From Rapana venosa (lineage: Eukaryota; Mollusca; Gastropoda; Neogastropoda; Muricidae), in the NCBI GenBank assembly GCA_028751875.1, contig CM054157.1, forward strand, positions 18,045 to 82,044: a stretch of 64,000 bases of DNA, given 5' to 3'. Both the position numbers and the translations under genes were made by a program. The notes beneath the pieces are model-generated. The model ran no database searches and had not been told where the DNA came from. It saw only the letters and a program-made list of their open reading frames with translations. The first letter of the stretch is position 1. Each line of letters begins with the position of its first letter. Shown here piece after piece: positions 1 through 12,464 of the stretch.

Positions 1-373
1 ATTATGCCTCTTTTTTATTTCTCTATATTTTAACTCTTTCAAAAACCCCCCACACAAAAAAAAAAAACATCAGTCTTTTCAGAAGCTTTTTTTTTTTTTT
101 TTTTTCAAAGAGCCACCCCCTCTGGGTGAGACCTTTTGGAGGAAGTCATTTATATAATTTTCTTTTAAAAAAGTAAAATCAAACCTAAAATTTCCAATAA
201 AAAGAAAAAATCATTTTGCCCCGGGTAGAACTTCACGTACATCTTCCATTATCTTAGTGAAAGACCATCCCTTTATGTCATTCATGCACACACGGGTTTA
301 CACATCTGTCAATACAGCAGATCCCCTAACATTAAGATAATGCAGGTCACATAAAGCCTGGTTGCTAACTCAC

Positions 374-539
374 CAAAATAGTAATGCGTCAATCTGTGAC
401 TTTTCCCATTGGGGTTTAGGGCCTGGTGATGGGTGACACTCTGCTCACTGGGGTTGATGGAGGTCACCTGGCCCTGGTAGTCCCCCAAAGTGCTGCCACA
501 GTTGATGGTCACCACACAGCCAATCCACTCTTTAACTCT
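374..539 (-). CDS. EDC3: Exon encoding an EDC3-like LSm domain (partial gene)
   Basis: Read on the minus strand, this stretch encodes EWIGCVVTINCG, then STLGDYQGQVTSINPSEQSV. It resembles the N-terminal LSm domain of enhancer of mRNA-decapping protein 3, a P-body scaffold that promotes DCP2-mediated decapping; the WIGxxVxINCGxTLGxYQGQV pattern is characteristic. A splice acceptor (TTACTTCTTCAG) precedes the exon at 540-542 and a donor (GTGAGT) follows at 368-373, giving a 166-bp exon. The second half of the domain is distorted after SEQSV, where an ITRP-like core seems split between frames by an extra C or A within short homopolymers. The rest of the gene would lie to the left, outside the window. 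It could be a live exon with consensus errors or a retained pseudogene fragment. Assignment is by remembered family resemblance only. Confidence 0.55.
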
Positions 540-574
540 CTGAAGAAGTAACCCCACTACCTCCAACTCAGTCT

Positions 575-3500
575 TCTTTTTCACCTTTCTTCAAACAAAG
601 TCTGTTTTAAATTTAAATTTACATCTTTACCAAACTGATCTGGCCCAAAAAGCTTTGTTAATGTTAGTTATTGATTTAAAATTTGTAACTTGAACATTGC
701 AAGTCAAGGGCCAAACATCCCCTTTTTACTTTTTTTTTCTTTCATGAATATATGTTTTTGATTTCCTTCTGTTTTTAAAAACACAAAATTATTCAACACT
801 GACAAAAAACTAAGCCTTTCTGAGCTAAGGTTAATCATAAGCTCTCAAAGTTTCTGTGTTTTTTTTAATTTTCTGTGTACTTGTTCCTTTGTCCCAAAAT
901 TTTCTCAAATTTTCATTAAAACATCTCTCTCTGTTAGTCTGTGAAAAAATCTGATCTTACACAATGCAAATCTTTAAATTTGGGCAATTCAACTGAGTCA
1001 AAAAGAAACTCTACCATCTTCTCTTCAAGTCCAACACATAAAAATTACAAAAAATTGAAATATCTAACAACTACTAACTGTAAAAGTAAGCAGCAAACAC
1101 TGGACACAGATAACTTCACACAACTACCCCCGGTTGTTTTTTTAATATCCTTCAGAGATATTGTTTGATTCTTAAAATGTTAGAAATAGTAAAGGTTGAT
1201 TAAGAGCCAGTAATTTTTATAAATCATTTTTGATGTTCCCTTCAAGTTCAATTTGTTAGGATTGAATTTTTAAAAAAGGGGTTAGTTATCATATTTAGAA
1301 CATTTTTGAACTTCATAAATTTAATTTTACAGAAATAACAGATTCCTTGTTGTAGTGTGTACAACACAAAACCCCCCAACACCACATACCCAATCACACA
1401 CCACACACACACCACACAACAACACACACTTATTGACACAACATGAGTGACAACCCCCTTTATTGAAGTTATTCACACATACACAAAAAACAGGCTGCAG
1501 TTATTTATTATTTTTTATACTGAGGTTAATGGAATAAGCACTCAGTGCTTTTTCCACCCATCCCCGTGTGTATAACTATATGGTTTTGAAATTCTGGTCT
1601 TTCCGGTTCCCCCCGGCACACAATAGCCTACTCTTACGAAAAGCGGAACAGGATTTAACATGTGCGAAAGATGTTCTGTGTGCGTTCGCCATGGGGGCCT
1701 TCGTTTACAGTCTCACCCAAAAGAACTTTTGGGGATAATGGAGTCTGCCTGATTTAACTCCAGAGGAAAAATACCCCCCCCCCCCACTTTTTATATCTTA
1801 TAGTCTACCATTACTTAATGTGAAAACACTGTGATAAACACCCAGTTAAAGAAGTTTCAAATGATTTACACTCACACACATCACACCACACACTTTCACA
1901 CACACACAATAAACACACAGGGTATATATGCAACACACACAAAACTGTTTTGAAAATTAGTTGGGGTGTGTACACTAGATAAAGGTTTGGTTTTTGGGTG
2001 CGGGTTCACTAACACCACACACACAACTCACAGTCCACACCACAACTTCACCCCACACAAAAATGCGTTTTGAGATGGTTGGGACTGTGGCCCTGTGCAT
2101 AGTGCACAGGACCACTTTTCAGTGAATGGTATAAATATAAATTATATTCCTAAGTGTTTGGGTGAATGTCATCATTTGCAGAGTGCATCTAGTATCTCTG
2201 TCTTCATTTGAGCGGGTTCTTTTAACCTTTTGCAGTGGATGCTCTACATTAACACTGTTTGTAACAATAACATGATTTTCAGCACCCATTATTTATATCA
2301 ACAAAGAATATGGTCACAAGTTCTTACCACAAAACTGACACTGAGTGACTGGCTAAAATGAGCCCCTCTAATTCTAATTCAACTGTCCCAAACAATACTA
2401 GTCTACTACAGTACTACTACTACTTTAATAGTGATTACTACTTTCCTTATTTTAAAAAAAACAAAACAAAACCAAAAGATCATTCTCCAAATTATTTAGG
2501 GCTGCTGTCTGAAAGCAACACACCTTCCCTGCATTAAAAAATTTTGTGTGTTTTTTACATGGCGATTGTGAAATAGCATGGTACTGCCAAGTGTTATTAT
2601 TATACCATATCCCATCGTGCATCGTCAACACAACGCGGGCATTATAATTACGTAATTGAAACTGCGTAGCACAGTACATCACAATATGAAGACAACTTTT
2701 GCACCAACATTGGGTCTTGAAAATTTTTTGTAACTTTGTACTGCAAGCAAAAGTGATGAAAACAAAGACAAACGCCAGCAGCAAACAATCCGGGCACCCC
2801 CCAATCACAGCAACCGACCCCACCCCAAAAGAAGGCCGGAACTCATATAATAAAAAATCTTCTGCTGTCGAGATTCTGCATTTTGGCGAAAGTTCAGTTG
2901 TCTGGATGATGTGTTGCTTAATAAATTTTAAACTATTTAAACTTTACTACCTTTTTTCTACAGTCATAAACCTGTAAGAAACGTTCTAATGAAAATATCA
3001 GCATCCACTACTCCAACTCTCAACCAAAACAAGAGTGCCTCCCTTTTCGAATCAACCTTAAAATTGACCCACGTGAAAACATCTCGAGATCACCTAGGGC
3101 CCATCCTAGTCTATCCTGGTTTCTCTTAAAGTAAGGTCCGCGGAAAAATTTAAAAAAAATATTAAAAGCAATACAGGATCTTTACGAAGTTCAACAAGAA
3201 CTTTGATGATATAATTTTGCCTTGCTTTGTTTTTATAGATATGTTTTATATGAGTATATTTTATTATTTGCTTTGAAATTTGGATTTCTGGACCCACTAC
3301 AAATACTAGGCCCTTATACATGCACAAAAAAGAAGCTTTCAATCCTTCGTCTAGTTGATTTTGCAGTTGTTAGTGGGTTAAAAAAATCTATCTTTTAAAA
3401 TTAGCAGTTTATTGGCAATTTTACAATCAAACCCGTTCCTGGTGCTTTTAAACAAGCAGCCAAAAAAAGTATGTGTACATAAACACGATAGCCACGTTGA

Positions 3501-3680
3501 AATCTCAGTCCCTAAAACGGAAATCTCCGCTGGGATTAAATACAATCACAACAACAATCGTGATATCTCAGTGATGTGGTGATTGTAAGTTGATGATACA
3601 TGCCCTTAAGCGGACAATTCTGGGTGGGACTATAATACAATCAAACAAACCAATGAATCTCTATCTCCAGTATTCTAAAA
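575..3680. other. Noncoding, AT-rich interval with imperfect (CA)n tracts
   Basis: I see no gene here. It holds imperfect CA repeats at about 1378-1440, 1868-1930 and 2010-2060, a dispersed repeat (1500-1690, listed separately), and short AT-rich unique sequence. The open frames present are short, lysine- or phenylalanine-rich and lack recognisable motifs. Confidence 0.5.
1500..1690 (+). repeat. Dispersed repeat, family with GTGCTTTTT motif (copy 1)
   Basis: The segment from 'taatggaataagcactcag' to the CCTACTCTT and GCGGAAC motifs near 1630-1650 reappears, diverged, at 51325-51500. Its first half also matches 37783-37880, 38277-38370 and, inverted, 7195-7300. Several copies carry an AATAAA-like signal followed by a (CT)n tract on the element's own strand, which suggests the 3' end of a retroelement. 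Confidence 0.6.
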
Positions 3681-3684
3681 TGTA

Positions 3685-4320
3685 TAATTCCACTGAGCTC
3701 GACTTGGGCTAAGAAAAAAAATCTGAACACATCACTTCCTCTTCTGCGATCTCTTCACTGGGTTTCCTTTCTCACAAAGACTGGAGTATAAAATCAATTA
3801 CCCTCTGTTTCAAATGTCTCCACAATCTTTCACCTCTTATCTCTGTAACTGTCTTCACCTGTACACTCCTCCGTTCCCTTCGTACAGCCGCATATACTTT
3901 GTGCTTTCGAACACCCAGATTCAAACAAACCACTTGTGGCCGTCGCTCCTTCTCTGTTTCGGTCCATCCACCTGGAATGACCTCCCTCTTTCACTTCCCC
4001 CAAAGCCTTCTTGATACCTTCAAATCCAGCCTCAAAAAACACTTTTTCCTACCTAGACTTCCCCCCACACATCTGTCACTAATTTTCAACAGCATCTTTC
4101 ACCTTCTAAATTGTTCCGTGTTGTGTGTGTGTGTTTGGGGTGTGGGGTGCGGTGCGTTGGGGTGCGTGCGTACGTGCGCGCGCATGGATTTGAAATCTGT
4201 TGTTTATTATGTTTAAGGAGAGTTGCATGCCTGTAAATGATTGAGTTTCAAGCGCTTCGATTTGTTTTTGTTTTTTTACAAGATTCAGCCCTATATAAAT
4301 TCCAAAATATTATTATTAAT
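3685..4320 (+). mobile_element. CR1/L2-like LINE, 3' end of reverse-transcriptase ORF plus 3' UTR
   Basis: Conceptual translation gives a typical LINE RT C-terminal tail in alternating frames. The clearest segment (3899-4050) reads RTPRFKQTTCGRRSFSVS, followed by a serine/lysine stretch SSLKKHFF. The same tail appears at 36580-37400, 55385-55720 and partly at 54190-54345. Downstream is a GT-rich 3' UTR and the end motif CCCTATATAAATTCC at about 4288-4303, followed by a short ATT tail. The copy is 5'-truncated and broken by frameshifts. Clade assignment (CR1/L2-like) is tentative. Confidence 0.65.
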
Positions 4321-7190
4321 GGACTCTCCAGGTTTGATTTTTGAGACACGCTTTCTTGCCCAGTGAGGAAACTAACAAAGAAAAATGGGGAAATGAGAAG
4401 GATGATGAGAAGTAAAAGTAGTAGTAGTATAGTAGTAGCAGCAGCAGCAGCAGCAGCAGAGCAGCAGACGAAGAAGACAAAGGGGGAAAGAAGAAGAAAA
4501 CATTAAAATATAATACTGACAAGTTTGGGGTTCTGAATGGTATGTTAACTGAACGAACTCGCCCGAATCCTTCTTGCATTAAAAGGTCGTCCATTCTTTT
4601 AGCACCAGTAGTATTTCCTCATACAGTTTTAGAGGTTGACAGCATCTGTTGATTTTTTTTTTGTCTGGAAAAATTTTGTTGGAGGTAGAGTGCTTCTGTT
4701 GGCTATATGAATTAAACCCCTGTGAAGAGTTCGATTTATGAGCTTTAATGGGTCAATAAGGGGTTTTTGCAGGGAGTGATATTGTTGTTTGAGCTAGTTT
4801 GCTGTGTCCCCCTAATATCATCAGTTTTTAATGCACATTGATTAAAAGTGGGATGAGATGATAATGAAAAATAATATTAATATTATTATACAACACCAAC
4901 ACTACAAACTCAACAACAACAAAAAATAATAATAATAATAATAATAATAATAATTTTTAAGAACAAAGCTCCTATGGGAATGCCAGGGGCCTGTTCAGTT
5001 TTAAATAGCGCTCCCATCTTCCGGAAGTTCTGTGCTAGGATTTCCCTCTTTTAAAAAAAAAATCCCTCTCTTTGGGTTTCTGTGTCCCATCTCCTTTATG
5101 TTCTGCCTGCTTGGTCCATTCTTCTGTCTTTTTTCCAGAAAGACTTAAAACATAGTAATTATCTCTCATGCGAAGTCGGATTTGCTGGGCCTGGCTTGTC
5201 AGGCGCTTAGGAGCAGTGCAATACATTATTGTTAATATTTCAACAACAGTAGTTTCTGTTGAATGTTCGACGTCGACGATAGAAGTAAGAACAAAGAATA
5301 GGAATTTAAGAAGTAGTAGTAGTAGTAGTAGTATGTAGTAGTTTTATAAAAATAAAAAATAAAATTAAAAAAAAATTAACTTCAAATAAAGGAAAACAAA
5401 AAAAAATGAAAAAAATTTTTAATTTTAAACCAATAACAATTTAAAAATTAAACAAGTTAAATAAAAAACATATTAAAAAACGAAAACCCCCCAAAACCCC
5501 ACCACCACCACAAAACAACAAAAAAATTTAACTTTTAATAAATTTTTAAAAAAACAAATTAAAAAAACAAGGGAAAATTTTTTTAAACTTTTAAAAATTT
5601 TTTATGGAAAAAAAAACCAATTTTTAAAAACCCCAAAGGTTAACCACAAATGAGATTTTACCCCCTTTAAGGTAGCCCCTTTCCCCAACTGTGGGCATGG
5701 TTTAAATCAAAAGGCATGTGTGACCTGTTTAAAAATTCGTCATCTTTTTTCACCGGAATGCAAGGGGCCAACTTTCCCGAAATTTGATCGGGATCATTTT
5801 TTTGTATTCCTTTGGGACCTTGGTTGGGCCCTGGAGTGCATAAAGTTTTACTTACTCCGGGGGAAAGCTTTGCTAAAACGGGTCCCCTTGGTGGTACGTG
5901 GCCCCCGTCACACGTAATCTCAAACAAGGGGTCCCCTGTCCTCTAAAGGGGTAAGGGTAACGTTGAGGACACTGGGGGGGGGGGTAAGATTTAAATTTGA
6001 AGATTCCCACAATTTGTTGAAACACTTGCAAGGAGAAGAAATTTTACACGGGGAAGGGAGCTAAAAAAAAGTAATTGTTTTTCTGCCATGATTTCGAGAG
6101 ACTGGCCACAGTTTGCTGTGGTATTGAAGATCATGTCTAAAATGTTTTGAGCACGGATGAGCCGATTTTTTTTTCATGCCAAGTATTCGTGTGCAGTTAC
6201 TGCCATTTTTCCCATCCTGCCCTTGAGCGGGGGACTTATTTTTGGGGGGTAATTTTTCAAAAAACCTTTTGTATTGTTTAAAATTAAAACACGAGGAAAA
6301 CAATTTGTCCCAAAAAGATCTTTTCATTCTTTCAATAAAGCCGTTTTTTAAGCAAATCACCACCGCTTCTTTTTGAAAAGATGAAAAATTAATGAAAAAC
6401 AAATTTTTGTGGGATTCTGTGAGGAGACACCTTGGAAAAAGGCAGCTATTATCAGAAAACAGAGCTGACAGCAAGCGACAGGCAGGGAGTCTGGCACACT
6501 TCCTAGCCACGCAATGCGGTTATAGGTATAGTTTGTGTAGCCTGGTTTTTGTGAGTTTAAAGTCCCACTTTTTAAATGGCTTTAAGAAGATATTATTATT
6601 AAAAATAAAAAATAAAAATTTAAAAAACAAAGAGCCCTCCCCCCCTCCTCATCATCCATCACCAAACTCCCACCACCCAAATCATACGCGGAAGGTCACC
6701 TTTTAATTTTTTTCAATCCTCTCCCCTCTCCCCTCCTCTCTCCCCCCTCTCTCTCCCTTCTCCTTTATTGGACTTGCCTTGTATTTAAGTTTTAATGAGT
6801 GCCCTTTTTTCAATTTTTTAAAAATTATGTGAAAACAAGTATGTGTACCATTTGAAAATGTGAAATGTTTATCTTTATGATTATTAAGTTTGGTTGGTTA
6901 TTTTTTTTCTTGGCTTTTTTGTTGTTTTTTGTTCTTTTTGTTTTTTCTGTTTTTCTCTTTTTTTTCTCTTTTGTTGGTTTTTGGTTTTTCCTTTTTTTGT
7001 TTGTTTGTTTGTTTTTTGGGTTGGGTTTTTTTTGGGGGGGGGGGGGGGGGGGGGGGGGGTTTAGGGGGGGTTTTTTTAGGGTTTTCTTTTTTAAATTCTT
7101 TCTTTTGGGGGGGGGGGGGGGGGTTTTGGGGGGGGGGGGGGGGTGTTTTGAAAAGGGGTTTTTCCCCTTGTTTTTTTTTTGGGGAAATAT
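4321..7190. other. Noncoding interval with trinucleotide tracts
   Basis: No convincing gene. Present are (AGT)n/(AGC)n at 4425-4462, (AAT)n at 4925-4955, (AGT)n at 5311-5340, and A/T-rich low-complexity sequence at 5340-5640. A minus-strand frame at 5035-5226 is lysine/arginine-rich and open for 63 codons, but I recognise nothing in it. A minus-strand frame at 5667-5927 is likewise unrecognised. Confidence 0.45.
7036..7143. repeat. Poly-G islands
   Basis: Three long G homopolymers (about 7036-7060, 7107-7122, 7129-7143) lie within a G/T-only stretch running from about 6890 to 7200. Such homopolymers are rare in animal DNA. They may be a true G-rich low-complexity tract or a basecalling or assembly artefact. 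Confidence 0.7.
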
Positions 7191-7194
7191 AAGT

Positions 7195-7312
7195 ATTGGG
7201 TTTTATTTTTAAAATGTATCCCAACGGGCGGGGATGGATGTAAAAAAAAATGTGTGCTTATTCATATCCTTTTTGAAATAAAAGAATTTGTCAAAATTTT
7301 TTTTTCCCTTTT

Positions 7313-7345
<33 letters not shown>
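7195..7345 (-). repeat. Dispersed repeat, inverted copy, with (CT)n at its 3' side
   Basis: Read on the minus strand this matches the repeat at 37783-37880, with shared segments such as GACAAATTCTTTTATTTC and TACATCCA-CCCCGCCC. The CT tract at 7316-7344 lies at the same relative position as the GA tract beside the 37.8-kb copy (inverted), so the tract is part of the element's end. Confidence 0.6.
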
Positions 7346-7347
<2 letters not shown>

Positions 7348-8334
7348 TTTTTTCCCCCGAAATTTTTATTTTATAAGCGTTTTCCTTTGCTTGTATAACA
7401 CAACGGTCCTAGCCAGACCAAAAATCTTCCCTTTTGCAGAAGAAACATCTTGTGGAAGGAAAAATCATCCCCAACAAAAAATGAAAGTTTTTTTTGCTGT
7501 GAAAACGATGTTAGTAAAATATCGGGGGGTGGAGGTGGAATAAATGCTGTTGATGGCAAAAAGTAAGTGCCAGACAGAGTTTCCCTTGCTAAATCGTGTG
7601 ATAGGTATACCAGGCAGACACCGTTCTCATTTTTAGCAAATGCATTTTTTTTAGTAAAAGGGGAAAAAAAAATGGGTTCAATGTCGCGTGTATTTTTTGA
7701 GTACCAAAGAAAATATATTTACGCCCCCGTCTCCTTTTCAAATTTTTTTTTTTTCCCCCCCTCCCCCACTCCCCTCCTCCACTCCAATCCTCCCGGCCTT
7801 TTTTAATGGTAGATCTTTTTGTATATAAAACAAAATTTTAGCATTCTGGGGGGGAAAGTTGAAAAAAAAGTGCAGTGATATTTTTTAGAAAAACCGATGT
7901 TTATTTTAAAGGGGTTTTTTACTTTTGGGATATTTTTACTCTTAGTTAAAAATTTATTCAACAAGTGAAGTTTCTTGTTACTGTTTCAGACATGTATACA
8001 GATTTTTTAAAAAGTAACATTTAAAAAATTAAAATAGTTTAATAACTTAAATTTTTTAAAAGAAATTTTTTCTTTTGGACAAGCATCGTCAGCATGGTAT
8101 ATCCCCTCTGAGTCCCGCGAAAGAAGTGTACCCGTTTTTTAGCGGATTGATTCCCCCCGGGGGCCTGAAACCATGAAAATTTTAAATGCATTGCCTTCCT
8201 TCGTCCCACCCAAAAAAAGTGGAACGCGGCAAAGAGTGAGAAGCCCAAATATGGGTTGTATTTTAAGTAAGTGTGATTCTTTTGTTATTCCAAAATTGTT
8301 TTTAGGTGTCCTACTGTGAATATATTTGGATGTT

Positions 8335-8606
8335 TTTCCCTTTTTTAACCAGAAAAGGCCCCTAGAGCGGAGCTTGTCCCTTTTTGTAGCGTTAAGCAAT
8401 GTGGTTTTTCCCCCACCCCGTGACGGACCTAGTCTGTCGCCAGATACTTCCCCCCGCAAATGGTACCACTGTCACCCGGGTGGAGTGGGAAAAATAGGAG
8501 GGAAAGGTCTTTCCCCCGGCACAATTTCCGGCCCCAGCGGGTTTGAACCCGCGACCCCTTTGGGGCCGAGTTGACGCCCCTAAACCCCCTCGACCACGGG
8601 GCCTCC
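8335..8606 (-). mobile_element. tRNA-derived SINE
   Basis: On the minus strand the element begins with a tRNA-like head (8606 to about 8530). The A-box region is GTGGTCGAGGGGG and the B box is GGTTCAAACCC, which matches the pol III consensus. A non-tRNA body follows, with CCACTCCACCCGGGTGAC and GACAGACTAGGTCCGTC. The head is C/G-homopolymer-inflated relative to a normal tRNA. A tRNA pseudogene is the alternative, but the long body favours a SINE. Confidence 0.65.
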
Positions 8607-8609
8607 CGT

Positions 8610-10270
8610 GAAAAAATTTCTAGGGAGTTTGTTGTATTTTATTTTCCCATTTAACTTTTTTAATGTCATGTATTCTAGAACTTTTTCCAGTGATTTTTCT
8701 TCTTTGACTAACTGCGGTGAAAAAGTTTATGTTGAAACTGGTCATTGTTTTGTATAAAAATGTTTGAAGAAAAAATGTTTGTTTAACCTTCGCTTCCCAT
8801 CTGGCATATTTGGGTAGGGCAAAGGATTCTGTAATGTTTTTCAAGGGGGAAATTTTTTTGAGGTGATAATGAAAAGCAGATTGTTACTGTTTGGGGAATT
8901 GTTTTTGGAATATATAAAATTTTTGTCTTGTGCATTCCCTTACCAGGGAAGGTGGTTAAATGCCTGGTCTTTTCCGTGTTTTTAGACTTTGTGGAGGTCT
9001 CCCCCCTTGGCCTCAGCTACCCATTCCGACTTAGAAACAGCCCTTTCATTGTTTTTCCTAAGGGTGTGCTTGTGTTTCTGTAACCCATTGATAGCTGACG
9101 AATTCTGACCTTTAAGTGCAAAAAGGGGATGAAATTTTGCATACCCTGTTTTCTCTCACAAAAGTAGAATTAAGGCACGGGGAGGGGTTTCCCCTTGAAA
9201 ATTGATGTGGGGGATTGCAAATGTCTTCAACCCTTTATTTTAAATCGAGGCCCAGATTTGACCCCGGACTTTATGGGCCCCCGGTTTTAAGTCAAACAGT
9301 CTGAAATGGACTGTAGATAGTGTCGTCAGATTTATAAATACTTGGGTCTGCTTGAACAGAATTTTCCAATTCAAGTTAGTGAAAAAAAAAAAACAAGGCT
9401 CTATTTTCAAGTAATTTCTAGAGCGAATGAAGGAACACAGCTTCTTGCATATGTAGTATCCTTTAAAAAGTAGAAAGCGAAGTAGGATTATCCGATTTGT
9501 TGTAGGGTAGCCTTGCTTTTTTAATTTCAGTGAAGTGTTTTACAAAGAAAAAAAAGGATTCAGTTCATGTCCTGAAGTTAAAACTTTGGGTTTGGGCACT
9601 TTTGTGTTTTTGTGTGGGTTTTGTGTGTGTGTGTGTGTTTGTGTGTGTTCGATTTTAGAACTGTCCAAGGGGGTGTGAAATCCGGGGTGGGCGATGACCA
9701 AGGTGGTGAGGGGGTCAAAGGGGTTCTATGGGAATAACGCTGCAAAAACCCCCCATCTTCTCCCCCAACTCGTTGGTTGTAAGGTCGTCTCCCCCTCCCT
9801 CCCTCACTCCCTCCCTCTCTTTTCTAGAGTTTGTATTTCTCTCACTGAATAAAATTATTAGTGATTTTTTAATATTTTTTATTAGTAAGGCACCGGTAAG
9901 AAGAGAATCGGGTCTCACGAAGAAACCAGTCTTTTACTTTGTTAGGTGCTAAAAATTATGAATGCACATTCTTGGTGCAATGGATTCTTTTTATTTTGTT
10001 TGGCAGTGGAATGTATGTGTTTGTGTGTGTGTGTGTGTATTTATATATTTAATGACTGTTTATAGTGAGAATGGGGTCATCGAGAGGAAATATTCTTTTA
10101 ATTCTTTTGGGTGAAAATGAACATGCAGTGACTAGTCCATAATTGTTTATAAATTGAAGATATGATGGACATTGGGCCACGAGAAGACTATTCATTTATT
10201 TGTTTGGGTTGGTTATAAATGCGAATGGGATGTTCATGATCGTTTTGTGTAAATGATCTGTCTTCTTTGA
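8610..10270. other. Noncoding interval with (GT)n tracts
   Basis: No gene recognised. It contains GT tracts at about 9618-9650 and 10020-10038 and a CT/TC-rich stretch at 9788-9825. Open frames at 9715-9952 are low-complexity. Confidence 0.45.
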
Positions 10271-10310
10271 ATGGTGGGAATGTTGCGAATCTCCAGTGGT
10301 GCCAGCTCAC

Positions 10311-10600
10311 CTGTCCAGAACATTCAAGGGCTGGACCTCAGCTGCTGCGTCCCTGAGAAGTGTCCCATGAGTCGCCTCCAGAAACTCCTCAGCAATGGCC
10401 CGCAAGCTGGCGGAGAGTGTTGGGGTGAAGTCTGTCAGCGCTGTTGGCGGCTGCTGCGGCTTGTGGGAATCCTGTCCGTTCATGTTGGTTGTGGTAATCC
10501 TGTCCGGCATGTTTGTGTGGGGAATCCTGTCGTATGTTGGTTGTGGGAATCCTGTCGTCATGTTGGTTTGTGGGAAATCTCTGTCCGATCATGTTGGTTG
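10311..10600 (-). CDS. Possible host exon with internal ~27-bp tandem repeat
   Basis: A minus-strand frame encodes LTDFTPTLSASLRAIAEEF followed by LEATHGTLLRDAAAEVQPL and ends at a good splice donor (CAG|GTGAGC, intron side 10305-10310). Codon texture looks like real protein, with an amphipathic alanine/leucine helix. Its 5' part (about 10470-10600) is a degenerate 27-28-bp tandem repeat whose peptide units resemble DRIPTTN; the unit length changes make the frame slip. I do not recognise the family and see no matching acceptor. It could be one exon of a host gene extending to either side, or chance. Confidence 0.35.
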
Positions 10601-10809
10601 TGATATGATTAGGAGTTCTCTCCTGGTCATGTGAGATCATCAAAGAAATGAATTAAGGGTATGGGGGGGGGGGAGAAGGGGGGAGGGCAAAGTGAAGAGA
10701 GACTGCTGTATGATAAAAAGTTATTGGTTTTTGATTTGATTGTTGAAGTCTGTTCACTTTTTATTCAAAATTGATTTGTTTTTAAATAAAACCCCAAAAA
10801 CAAACAACA

Positions 10810-10916
10810 ACACACACACATGCATGTCAGGCGTGAATGCATACACGCCGCACGCATGCACCACATGCTCACGCCAACGCACGACAAGCTGCGCGGCACA
10901 CACACTAAACCACACA

Positions 10917-10981
<65 letters not shown>

Positions 10982-10982
10982 C
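10810..10982. repeat. (CA)n microsatellite with flanking CA-rich sequence
   Basis: Nearly pure CA runs at 10918-10980, with two CCC interruptions, preceded by CA-rich imperfect sequence. The translated frames across it are artefacts of the repeat. Confidence 0.9.
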
Positions 10983-10989
10983 AGGCGGC

Positions 10990-12460
10990 AAGAGCAGAAG
11001 TAAAGGTTATTACATTACTGGTTGAAATATAAACATTGGACCGGTGAGTAGTTATTATGTTTTTGGCATTTCCCAGTTTACCCATGTAGGAGGTCATGCA
11101 GACTGTGCACTTCTGTGTCACTGATGCACCTTGAATGTGCGAGACAGTCAGTACTTTCTGGAGAGGGAAGTTATAGGTGTATTGTTTGCAAGTACCTCGC
11201 CGTGTAGGCAGACATACTCAGGGCTTCGAGGGACTGTTTATCTCCTTTAACCCTCTTGTCCCCGATCCGCGCTAGCCGACACGTAACCGGAGTGCTGCGT
11301 AGATTCATTACGAGCTTAGCCGACAGTTTTGGTGGCTGCCCACTGTGGGCCAGTACTTTTCATCACACACCAGATCTCGTGTGTGGTTTCAACTATGTGT
11401 CTGAAAATTTGGTGGGCGAGCAGGGAGGGTGTCAGAGGGGAATTTTGGTGCTGTGATAAATTTTTTTAGGGGGGGGGGGGGGGGGGAACCCACTAGCATG
11501 GTTGTAGTGGGGAGGGAAGAAGAAATAACAGCCAGCGACCGGACCGCTTTTCAATGGTGCGTGTGCGAAAAAAAATGGGTTTCTTTAGTCACCAGACGAT
11601 TCATCTGTTAGCGAGACCGAATAAATTGATGTTATTGTCTGGCTGTAGAAACATTGTTGAACGAGAATTGTTAAGTGGTCCGATATTAACGATTACGAGG
11701 AGAGAGGAAGGAAAATGCTGCAGTTAGGGAAGAGTGAGCCAGAAAATAACGTGCTACACGGCACATTCCTGACTATGTCACACACGATGTGAAGAAATTT
11801 GACCTCCGGCCGGTCCGCGCATAGACGGCCTTGAAAACGATGCCTTTTGACTGTTTTCCATTATTACCACACTTTTGCTTTGAAACTGCAATGGGCAGAA
11901 ACGAAACAGATTGTGATAATGGAAATAGCAAGAAGGAAAATAATTTGGTTCTACGTCTGCAAGGCTCGACAGGTGAGAGCAATGGGTACCCCCCCTCCCT
12001 CCCCACACACAAAATCCATAATTTTTGCTTTTTGTGATGTGATGTGCGACCTGTGCACCACTCCGACTACTTTGAGACTACCAACATTAAATTGTGTAGA
12101 GTAACAAAAGTCTGTGTTGTTTCGAATTTGTCCACCTGTGCTTGGACAATGGTGACAGTCATGTACAATAATACACTCTGTATTAATTAACAAAATGGTG
12201 GTAGACACGCAGATATGCACTGCAGTATAAAGGTCACAAGTTGCTTGAATGTGGACTTGTTTTTCAAAAGGAAAAATAGTCAAACAAAACTTCTGTCTCC
12301 TCGCAGAACATACATAAAACTACAGGTGCTATGGGGACATTGTGTGGACACATCTGAAAGTCTATTGCACATAACCTATTGGTACAACACATATGTGGGT
12401 ATCACTTCCTCTATTCGACACTAATTTGCTTGAAAATATTGTCAAATCCATGCAGGTTTG
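10990..12460. other. Noncoding unique interval
   Basis: No gene or known repeat recognised. It contains a poly-G run at 11470-11486. GC content is closer to average than in the left arm. Open frames are under 115 codons and lack motifs. Confidence 0.45.
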
Positions 12461-12464
12461 TGTT

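Noticed and set aside
8528..8606. Functional tRNA gene
   Set aside because: The B box is good but the stems are inflated with G/C runs and a SINE body follows; it reads as a SINE head.
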